Positions 15,101-27,100 of a stretch of 64,000 bases of DNA are shown here, one piece after another. Each line of letters opens with the position of its first letter. The first letter of the stretch is position 1. The stretch spans positions 41,623,512 to 41,687,511 of the forward strand of contig OZ020306.1 of assembly GCA_963971305.1 (NCBI GenBank), read 5' to 3'. The notes beneath the pieces are model-generated. The model had not been told where the DNA came from and made no database searches. It saw only the letters and a program-made list of their open reading frames with translations. A program made the position numbers and the translations under genes. The stretch comes from Arcuatula senhousia (lineage: Eukaryota; Mollusca; Bivalvia; Mytilida; Mytilidae).

Positions 15101-18100
15101 ATGCTATTTTTACACATAAAACATGTCTGGACCATACATATTTATATTCTTTAAACAAAATGCTTTGATTTTTGACTTGGTAATGTGTCATCATGAAAAC
15201 AATGTGTCACCTACCTTAATGACCTTGACCTGTGACTTCAATGTCAACTAAATGCTAATTTGACATGCAAAGCCTTCCAGGCCGTACTTTTTTATCCTTA
15301 AAATGTAGATGTATTATTAATAATCAATTTGTTGTACAATGTATGTCATTGTGACTTTAACCTTGACCTCAAGTTTGAACTTGTGTTATTTAAGGAAGGG
15401 GAGACATCAGTTTTAGTGCGCTAAAACAGTTTTTCCTAGTTAATAATTCTAATACCTCCTAATTAATGAATTTTTAGTTGACATGTGAAAACGGAAAAAG
15501 GAAAAAACTGGATTTTAAATATCTGTTACATGTAACATGTAAGTCGAACTATTTTTTTTCAATGAAAAGTTTCAGCATGTTAAACAAAAGGTAAGTCTTG
15601 TGAAGAATACATGAACAGCTATTTAGCAAAACCATTAAGTCAACATGGAAACGATCTAGTCATTATGTTGTCTATTCCAGACCAGATTGATAAATCTAGT
15701 GAAGCAACAGAGCACACCATTGAATTGTTGAATGAAGATGAAATGAAAAATAAAAGAACTACATGGCAATTTCAATGCAAAACCGTGGAAGAAACTAATA
15801 TGATTAAGATACATAATTTAAATGCCACTTTAACGATACAACATGTATGTGAAAATGATCATGGCTTCTGGACACTATTACAAAGTGATGAAACAACGTC
15901 TAGATATACGATTGATGGTACTTTGCTTGAGGTTCAGGGTAAGCATCATGGTTTAATTTATTGTATACTTTAAGGCACACATGTATTTTATAGTACTATT
16001 GAGAAATGATTCATACTCTTGCCTTTAATGTGACATCATTATTGGAAAGAATTCCCCCAAAATCACATTAGTTAGGAAACAATCAAATATGTATGGAAAA
16101 GGTAAGATGGTGATTGTACGGCAAAAACGTAAAGCGTGCTACGACATAATTTACCTTTTGAACAAATCATTGTACTCTCTTAAAAGGTTGGTCTTAAGTA
16201 AAATGTTGTAAAACCATGTTTGAAATTTGTCAATTTGTAATAAAAATGAATCTGTATTCAGAGGGAGCATTCCAGTAGAATGTCATTTGGTTTGATTTGC
16301 AATATGACCTTTAGACCGATTTGTATATTTTGTTGAAAGTTACTCTACATTGCAAACACAAATTGTTAATTTTAGAAAAATAAATTACGAGTTTAAAACT
16401 AAAAGTCTTTAACCAACCGAGAAAAAAAACACTAGTGATATCCCCGATTTCACAGCTATACCTTGCAAAACATAACACGTATTGTCAAACAGGGAGTGGA
16501 TGCCCTTTGGATCTAAAAAGAAATCCCATAATATATAAGGTCCAAATACCGCTTTCACTACCCGAAACCTAGAAAAAAGCAGCTTTATTAGCTGAATTAC
16601 AAAAAATAAAATAAGGCGAAGCAAGTTTTTGGCAACCAGGAAGTAGATTTCCGATATCCCACTATGCACCAATTCCATATTAAACGTGTTGCTAGATATC
16701 AGCGATAATAAAAATATAGTAGCTGAGTAATGTGTAGTCGGAGAGCATGATCTACACCACCGTCACTAGGGATCAAACCCGGGTCGCCCCGGTGACTAGC
16801 CAGCTCGATACCAAATGAGCTAAAGATTCAAACGTCTAGCCGAATCGATAACTTGCAGCTTAAATTACCTACTACAACACAGTTATTTATACTGCCTCGT
16901 TACACTTTCCCCTCCTAAAGAGTTTTTATATAACAATGAACGACTCTAAACAACCCACACCTAGCTCTCTAAACCCCGTGGGCTTTTTCATTGGGCACTA
17001 AATGTAACCGGAGAGCATGATCCACACCACCGTAACCACGGATCAACCGGGTTGCCCTGGTGACAAGCCAGCTCGTTACCAATACAAATGACAACAAAGT
17101 TCTAGACAGTAAATTTTGTTACGCCTGACGCGCGTTTCGTCTATTCAAGACTCATCAGAGGCGCTCTATCAAAAATATTGAAAATGCCAAACACTTTATG
17201 ATTATGAAGAGCATAGAACAGTAAAACCAAAAATACCAAACTGGGGAACCAAATTATTACTAAGATGATCAACCTATTTCTGGGGCACGAAGAACCTTAG
17301 GGTTTAAACAATTTTGAAATTTAAACCGATAATTTAAAGCTTTGATGTGTTCTCCAACACAAAAGTGTTAGTGACGGAACGGGCTAACTTCGGGAAATTA
17401 AAACTCCACCAGCAGTGAGATTTAAACCTATAGCCAAGTCGATAACTTGCAGCTTTATATTACCTACAACAATGCAGATATTTTAACTGTCCCGTAACAA
17501 ATTAATACATTTTAAAGTGTGCCAAAACTACGGATGAATAAGGGTAAAATAATTTACCAAACTCTTCTTCGGAGCAATCGGACAATTCACTCAAGACTGT
17601 TTCTAATTATAAAAAACTTTCGAAATAAGGACAAATTTGATGTCACTAAGAATCTTTAAAAGCTCTTCAAAGTTCTCCTCGGAATGCAAGTTGTCAAAAA
17701 ACCATATCAAAGGTCAAACATAGGCTTTCGACCTTACTCATCATCGAAATAGACATTTTTCGTGCTCAAATTAAGCTTTAAAGTGCATTTGTGAAAATTA
17801 CATATTATACAATTATAATTTTAAGTTTTTGAATAATCTCAATTTTGATTAATACAAAATATTTAAGTCGTATAAAAAGCTAAATCTGGTTATGCTGTAT
17901 TTTTATAACTCAAGGAGTAACCTTTCATCGGGTCGGCAGATATATGTGAATAAACATTTAAAGGACAAAAACCAAAAGAATTGAAGGAAAAGAACTCAAA
18001 CCCAAAATGTCCAAACAGGGAAGCCAAATCATAACCTAGGTTATAGACCACGTGCAATACAAGAAAAGAAACTATTTAAAATTTAGACAATCGGAAATTT

Positions 18101-21100
18101 CAGCAAGAGGCTCCCAGGAGCCTGAATCGCTCATCTGACTTAAATGCCTACATTATAAGATTATTGACATTGACAAAGTCATAGCGTAAAAGATTTAACT
18201 GAATGCTGCATTATATATACTACAGATGTTTTGCAACACTCCCAATTTCAAAGAACATATTTTGTTAATTTTTAATTGATCATATACATGTACATTTACT
18301 AAATATGTTAATCAATGCGATATTCTATGGTTCTTGAGTGAAACATTTAATGAAAGACTTGAGTGCATAATTGAATTAAGGCTCCTTTAAGTAATGTCAA
18401 CTGTCATCATGAAGAAATATGTTTCGTAACAACCAATATGTTTAAATGTTTTAGAAAAGGTCTTTTTTGTTATAATTTAAAAGCAGTATAAAAATAGATA
18501 TATCTTTACAATAAATAAAATTTATCTATTTATCTTAAAAACTATAGTTTAAAATAAAATATAATGAAAAACTCAATAAAACCTTTATATTTTTTCCCAA
18601 ACTGTAAAAGAAAAGATTCCAAGGGACATAATCAAATACATTGAATAAATCATGGCAGCAAGTTTTTCAACCAATTAAATTTCCCACATGAGTCTTATGA
18701 ACTAAGTTAGTCATGAACAGCTGATTATTTTACTTTCAATTCGACTCATTGTGTCAGAGAATTTAACGTGTTAAATATGATAGAGAAATGCAATGAAATT
18801 TGTCAGTTTTGACGTTCTAAGGAACTCCTAAAAGGAATTGACCGTCTACATTTTTGAAGATCTTGATGTGCTGAACAAAATGCACTTTAAATTTTTTAAA
18901 TAACTTTTTTAGTTTTCAAGAAATTGAGCTTAGATAGTGCAGTTTTGACAAAAGTCGAGAAAAGGACAATCACTCCTACATGGGTAATTGGATTTTCTTG
19001 AGACCTGCAGGGCTTGTAGATCTTGATGTTCTGATCACTTTTGCATCCATCACAATGTTGATATCTGTTATCGTTTTTGAGTTATTTGCAAAAAACTAGA
19101 GTTTACCCCTATGTTGTATTTTTAGCCATGGAGGCCATGTTTTGTTTTTAAATCGAAAATCCAAACGATAGTTTTGTAGCTCACATCTAATAAACATCTT
19201 TATTAATTTGAATGAAATTTGATGTATGGTATACAAATGACAACAAAGTTCCAGACAATAAATTTTGCTACGCCTGACGCGCGTTTCGTCTATTCAAGAC
19301 TCATCAGAGGCGCTCTACCAAAAATATTGAAAATGCCAAACACTATGAATATGAAGAGCATAGAACAGAAAAAACCAAAAATACCAAACCGGGGAACCAA
19401 ATTATTACTAAGATAATCAACCTATGTCTGGGGTAGAAAGAACCTTAGGGTTTAGACAATTTTGAAATTTAGACGGATAATTTAAAACTGTGATGTTTTC
19501 TCCAACTCAAAATGTTAGACAAGTTAACAATTTAATTATAATGAGGTAATGGTGAAAAATTGTCATTTTTGACGTTCTAAGGTAAATTACTCCTAACTGG
19601 AACGGTCCTACAGAATTGAACTTTTACATTTTTAGTAGATCCTGATGTTGTGAACAATATACAATTTAATTTTCTTAAATAACTCTTATAGTTTTCAATA
19701 TATTGAGCTAAAATAGTGCAAGTTTTGAAGAAGAAAAATATCAGAAAAGGGGCAATAACTCCTACACGGGTTCTGAGATCTTTTTGTTAATTTCAGGGTA
19801 GGTAGATCTTGTCATGCTGGTCACTTTTATCTGTCCCACAATTTTGATATCTAAGACTTTTTTGAGTTATTTGCAAAAAAAAATGCAATTTACCCCTATG
19901 TTCTATTTTTAGCCATGGCGGCCATGTTTTTGTCGAAATTTGTAAAAATTATAATATAGAACAACCTTACCAAGTTTGGTAACATTTGGTCTAGCGGTTT
20001 TAAAGGAGACGATTTTTGAATAGTTGGACGATGCACGACGGACGCCAAGTGATTAGAAAAGCTCACATGTCCCTTTGGGTCAGGTTTACTTATAATAAAA
20101 AGTGTTATATGTTGGTAAACTTGTGTCAGCTAGACTTGTGTTTACCCTCGATGACATCAGATCCACCAGAAGCGGTTGCAAACCCAGTGGTTTCAAAATA
20201 CCAAATAAAACGGTAAATTTGGTTATGCTGTTTATGCATATATCAATTAGTAACCTCTAATTAGCAACATTTGAATCAAAACATTGGAAATCAAAAGCCT
20301 AACGAATTGAAGAAATAGTACTCAAACTAAAAACGTTTGAACAGAGAAGCCCAACTCAGGACCTTATTCTTTCCACAATGACTTGATCAATCCGAAATAA
20401 TTTGACGAATTTTACCCATGGATGTAGTCCACTACAATCGCTTTGTATTTCTAATTTAATAACTGTTTTACTTGTTTGACAGTTATTTTATTTCTATCAG
20501 TATGTTCAAAAGGTTTTCACTGAAAGGCTAAAGGTCTTATTGAAGACAAAACCGAATGCGTTCTCTAAATATACATTTTGAAAGCCAAAATCTTATATGT
20601 TTAATGAATTCTATTTTCATTATTCTATCATTTAGCGATTAGGCATGCTTTTGTTTGTGGTGATCGATGTGAGCTACTGAAAGAATCAACTTTAGAGGAA
20701 AAAATTAAAGACTATGAATGGGTTCATAATGGAAAGGTCCTGAACAAGCAGAAACAGTTATCATTGGTACTTGACCCAATCGGTATAGAGGATGCTGGAG
20801 TTTATTTATGCAAAATTCACTTTAAAAGTGGACGTGAAGCTAGTCTGAAGTTTGATATCGAAGTCAAAGGTAGGATTTTTTTATGAATACTACTTTTAGC
20901 TCACCTGCACCGAAGGCGTCCGTCGTCGTCTGTCGTCTTTTAACATTTTGTCAAATTTTTTCTTCCCTTTAACTAATGGATATATTAAATAAAACATGAT
21001 ATGATTGATATTTAGGGTATCCTGCGCAAAATAATTGTTTTGAATTTTGATCCATCAAAATCATGGCTGCCTTTGCTTAAAGTAGACCGGGGTTCAGATT

Positions 21101-24100
21101 ACTGTTTTTCTTATTCTAAATCAAAAAGAAGAAAAAGAGAGACAAAATTTGAGACAACCTTCCTACTTCAGCATCAAAAGCTCTACAAAAGTCTTCATTA
21201 TGTTCTGTTAAATTAATTAAAGGTCATAATTCATAAAATTACCGAACTTGGAGAATCAATCTCAAATGTCCATAAGACGAGACAAAACAAGGAGGACATA
21301 CTGGAAAAAATAAAAATCGCAATGGTCCGTCCTGACTTGGTACAGGCATTTCAAAAGAAATGGTGGCTTAAACCAGGTTTTAAGGCGCACCACATAATTT
21401 CTTATAGAGGTTATAGGTGAAAAATAGTAAAAAAGGTCTTATTGAAGACAAAACCGAATGCGTTCTCTAAATATACATTTGAAAGCCAAAATCTTAAATG
21501 TTTAATGAATTCTATTTTCATTATTCTATCATTTAGCGATTAGGCATGCTTTTGTTTGTGGTGATCGATGTGAGCTACTGAAAGAATCAACTTCAGAGGA
21601 AAAAATTAAAGACTATGAATGGGTTCATAATGGAAAGGTCCTGAACAAGCAGAAACAGTTATCATTGGTACTTGACCCAATCGGTATAGAGGATGCTGGA
21701 GTTTATTTATGCAAAATTCACTTTAAAAGTGGACGTGAAGCTAGTCTGAAGTTTGATATCGAAGTCAAAGGTAGGATTTTTTTATGAATACTACTTTTAG
21801 CTCACCTGCACCGAAGGCGTCCGTCGTCGTCTGTCGTCTTTTAACATTTTGTCAAATTTTTTCTTCACTTTAACTAATGGATAGAATTAAATAAAACATG
21901 ATATGATTGATATTTAGGGTATCCTGCGCAAAATAATTGTTTTGAATTTTGATCCATCAAAATCATGACTGCCTTTGCTTAAAGTAGACCGGGGTTCAGA
22001 TTACTGTTTTTCTTATTCTAAATCAAAAAGAAGAAAAAAAGAGACAAAATTTGAGACAACCTTCCTACTTCAGCATCAAAAGCTCTACAAAAGTCTTCAT
22101 TAGGTTCTGTTAAATTAATTAAAGGTCATAATTAATGAAATTACCGAACTTGGAGAATCAATCACAAATGTCCATAAGACGAGACAAAACAAGGAAGACA
22201 TACTGGAAAAAATAAAAATCGCAATGGTCCGTCCTGACTTGGTACAGGCATTTCAAAAGAAATGGTGGCTTAAACCAGGTTTTAAGGCGCACCACATAAT
22301 TTCTTATAGAGGTTATTATAGGTGAAAAATAGTAAAAAAGGTCTTATTGATGACAAAACCGAATGCGTTCTAAAAATATACATTTTGAAAGCCAAAATCT
22401 TAAATGTTTAATGAATTCTATTTTCATTATTCTATCATTTAGCGATTAGGCATGCTTTTGTTTGTGGTGATCGATGTGAGCTACTGAAAGAATCAACTTT
22501 AGAGGAAAAAATTAAAGACTATGAATGGGTTCATAATGGAAAGGTCCTGAACAAGCAGAAACAGTTATCATTGGTACTTGACCCAATCGGTATAGAGGAT
22601 GCTGGAGTTTATTTATGCAAAATTCACTTTAAAAGTGGACGTGAAGCTAGTCTGAAGTTTGATATCGAAGTCAAAGGTAGGATTTTTTTATGAATACTAC
22701 TTTTAGCTCACCTGCACCGAAGGCGTCCGTCGTCGTCTGTCGTCTTTTAACATTTTGTCAAAATTTTTCTTCCCTTTAACTAATGGATAGAATTAAATAA
22801 AACATGATATGATTGATATTTAGGGTATCCTGCGCAAAATAATTGTTTTGAATTTTGATCCATCAAAATCATGGCTGCCTTTGCTTAAAGTAGCCCGGGG
22901 TTGAGATTACTATTTTTCTTATTCTAAATCAAAAAGAAGAAAAAAAGAGACAAAATTTGAGACAACTTTCCTACTTCAGCATCAAAAGCTCTACAAAAGT
23001 CTTCATTAGGTTCTGTTAAATTAATTAAAGGTCATAATTAATAAAATTACCGAACTTGGAGAATCAATCTCAAATGTCCATAAGACGAGACAAAACAAGG
23101 AAGACATACTGGAAAAAATAAAAATCGCAATGGTCCGTCCTGACTTGGTACAGGCATTTCAAAAGAAATGGTGGCTTAAACCAGGTTTTAAGGCGCACCA
23201 CATAATTTATTATAGAGGTTATTATAGGTGAAAAATAGTAAAAAAGGTCTTATTGATGACAAAACCGAATGCGTTCTCTAAATATACATTTTGAAAGCCA
23301 AAATCTTAAATGTTTAATGAATTCTATTTTCATTATTCTATCATTTAGCGATTAGGCATGCTTTTGTTTGTGGTGATCGATGTGAGCTACTCAAAGGATC
23401 AACTTTAGGGGAAAAAATTAAAGACTATGAATGGGTTCATAATGGAAAGGTCCTGAACAAGCAGAAACAGTTATCATTGGTACTTGACCCAATCGGTATA
23501 GAGGATGCTGGAGTTTATTTATGCAAAATTCACTTAAAAAGTGGACGTGAAGCTAGTCTGAAGTTTGATATCGAAGTCAAAGGTAGGATTTTTTCATGAA
23601 TACTACTTTTAGCTCACCTGCACCGAAGGCGTCCGTCGTCTGTCCTCTTTTAACATTTTGTCAAAATTTTTCTTCCTTTTAAGGGGGTATTCTTCTGAGG
23701 TTTCAGTCTCGTTGAAATCTCGTTTGTGAATAATTTTTAAACCTTGCCTTATAATTGAAAACTTTTGGTGGATATATATCAAATGATGATCCATCTAAAT
23801 TTTGTCAAAAAATTATGAAGATATGATTAGTAGTTTTTGAAATATGCAACATTTTAAATTTTGACCAAATTTGACCATTGATCACAATCTGAATTTAGCC
23901 AATTTCAGGGTAGGGGTAGTAAAATTAATTTTTCCAACAAAATATTCATGCAATTCATATTATTTCTTTTCTAAATTCAAAAAGATATATTTGTCCAATT
24001 ATTTCAAACGAAAATGGAGAGTTTTGAGGTTTTGGTATGATAGAAAATTTGAAAAATCTTGATTTTTACCCGTTTTATGGTGTCTTGAAAATGACCTAAA

Positions 24101-27100
24101 AAGGCACATTTTTGGGACTAAACTTTCTTATATCATCACGGACATATACTTTTGAAGTTAAATTTGTTCAGAATCATGGCATCTATCAATATGGAAACTT
24201 TCAGAGAAAACTTGATATTTTAAAGAAAATTACCTCAAAATAGGCAAAAAATGATGAAATTTTGGGAAAGTTGTCAAAATAGGCCCTTTTTAAATGGCTG
24301 TAGCGAACTAAAATGCACATGGACATATTGTTTTCTTAGTAAATTTGATTTTCTCGGGGTCTTAGCATTTCAAAAATGTAGGTTTGGGAAAAAACTTGAT
24401 TAAGGAAAATTTTGACCCCTCAGAAGAATACATCCTTAACTAATGGACAGAATTAAATAAAACATGATATGATTGATATTTAGGGTATCCTGCGCAAAAT
24501 AATTGTTTTGAATTTTGATCCATCAAAATTATGGCTGCCTTTGCTTAAAGTAGACCGAGGTTCAGACTACTGTTTTTCTTATTCTAAATCAAAAAGAAGA
24601 AAAAAATAGAGAAAATCTGAGACAACCTTCCTTCAGCATCAAAAGCTCTACAAAAGTCTTCATTAGGTTCTGTTAAGTTAATCAAAGGTCATAATTAATA
24701 AAATTACCGAACTTGGAGAATCAATCTCAAATGTCCATAAGACGAGACAAAACAAGGAAGACATACTGAAAAAAATAAAAATCGCAATGGTCCTGACTTG
24801 GTACAGGCATTTCAAAAGAAATGGTGGGTTAAACCAGGTTTTAAGGCGCACCACATAATTTCTTTAAGAGGTTATTATAGGTGAAAAATAGTGTTTTTTT
24901 TATGTTTTTAGCCTGTAGTATGATAACTATTGCAGATGGAGAACAGTTGTTGCTTGATTGATTGATTGATTTGCGTTTGCTTTGTGTCTTGTCGGCTATC
25001 TTTTAGCAATCTTCGGGAAAAAACAAGTTATAATATGTACATTAAATTTGGATGTAAAACGTAAGTCAAAGGACCGGGAATAAACTAATAAAATACCATA
25101 ACTTTTGACGCAATTAAACCTCTTTGAACATGTATAACCTCACAAAAGCCTTCATTGGGTCGAAATTGTCAGCTGACTCCTTACAGAGATTATGACCGTT
25201 TAACTGATTGAAATGGCGTTATTTTATGGTCCATAAAACGAAACTATTGAGAAAATGTACAGCTTAAACGGCATATTATCGGGACAAATAAAGTATATTA
25301 GTTATTAGATATGGACAGACTTTATTACATTGACACATTTATTTAGTTGAAGATAGCCAGGTTTTGGGGTATGAATTTTTCGCGTTCAAAATGTATTTTA
25401 TACAAGAACAAACTGTCTCTTTTGTTCCCCTTAACTGACATGTTAGTAAGTTTTACTAAAATTATAATTAAACGTCGCATGAAATTTGAGGCCAACTGAA
25501 AGTGTGTCAGTGATATTCATTTAAAATCGACTGTGCACAAAACAGAAAAAAAGCAGAACTTGAAAATAATAGAATTAATCATGAAAACATTAATTTAAAG
25601 TAATAAGAAGTTAATATATATAGGTCCTGCTACGGTTTATTATGCAGTCTTTGCTGTAAATATATTGGGAAAAAAATCATTTAAAATTATGCTATTTTGG
25701 GCTAAACGTAGACATTAACCTTTACATTAAGCTGATATATATGCAAAATAATTTAATATTATATGACTAACGTCTATGAGCACTATAGATTAAGGTACTA
25801 ACCAATTACTTTATAAATCAATCTCAAATCTCTTAGAGAATACTTTTCCGATGGAAACAATGATAATATGATCTAGTTTCCCGTTTTTGATCCAGGCATT
25901 TACAAATATGGGTTGATAAAAACAATTAGTGTCATAAATTTAATAACCAAAGTTTTCAATGCAAAACGAGGTGCACCCGACTTATCCACAGGCAATTTGG
26001 TGTGGATAGTCCCAATTAATAGAGACAAGTGCCTGTGGACTTATCAGTTAAAAATTCTGCATTCTTCTTCCAATAAAATACTAGGTATATATCACCTGAT
26101 ATATCTGGCATTCGGTGGTCTACTTAATGATGCCACTGTCAACAATATCCACATCAAAATAAATGTAACGGTTGTAATACAAATGACAACAAAGTTCCAG
26201 ACAATAAATTTTGCTACGCCTGATGCGCATTTCGTCTATGCAAGACTCTTCAGAGGCGCTTTACCAAAAATATTGAAAATGCCAAACACTATACAATTAT
26301 GAAGAGCATAGAACAGTAAAACCAAAAATACCAAACTGGGGAACCAAATTAAGATGATCAACCTATGTCTGGGGTAGGAAGAACCTTAGGGTTTAAACAA
26401 TTTTGAAATTTAAACGGATAATATAAAGCTTTGATGTGTTCTCCAATACAAAAGTGTTGGTACCGGAGCGGGCTAACCTCGGGGAATTAAAACTCCACCA
26501 GCAGTTGAGTAAAGATAATAACAAAAATACCGAACTTTTATCGTAATTTTTTTGTACTGGGATGACTACCCGGATAAAATTCGAGATGTAAATCCAAGAA
26601 TGATGTGCAACAAGTGGATTCGATGGTTTCTCTTATCTCTAGCTCTTGAGGATATATTGAAGGAATCCATTTACCAAACGAAGAGTTGTTGACAGAGAGG
26701 ACGTCATCAATATACTGAAAGTGAGATTAAAGGACCTTGCCCTTCATCTTCTTGGTTTTTTGAGTTCCTTAAGAAATTCAGTCTCGTAAGAGTAAAAAAA
26801 CAAGTTGGCGAGGAGAGGAGCCGATTTATTGTTGAAAAATCCCTCCTCCAAATATCAAAAATATGTTGTCAATAAGGAAATCAAGCCTTGTTAAAAAAAT
26901 ATGGTCCAAAAACGAAACTTTTAAAATTAAAACTTTTTCAGCACAAAAGTTGTTATCAATAAATTTGGTTAGAAAGTGAACAATCGCCTCATTTGAGTAA
27001 AATTTGGGGCAAATTTAAGACTATTACATGAATTGGGATGTTACTGGAAAAATCTATATCTTTCCAGTTAATAATTATCGACCACTTATTTATTGTGAAG

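Larger units (their letters stand above)
20530..24900 (+). repeat. Tandem array of ~906-bp Ig exon units
   Basis: Four head-to-tail units each contain an acceptor-side intron tail, the 234-nt Ig exon and about 670 bp of intron. Units start 901, 906 and 906 bp apart and differ by only a few bases and small indels. Each unit has a Helentron-like terminal box (ttttagctcacctg) about 25 bp after the exon, and a dispersed-repeat block (atgtccataagacgagacaa) later in the intron. The fourth unit is lengthened by an insertion. Confidence 0.9.

Noticed and set aside
16750..16825. Functional tRNA gene
   Set aside because: A and B boxes are present but the stems do not pair as a tRNA; a second degraded copy lies close by, so it is a SINE.
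25913..26302. 129-codon frame in the intron before the sixth Ig exon
   Set aside because: Its 3' half is R2 repeat and the 5' half has no splice or domain support.
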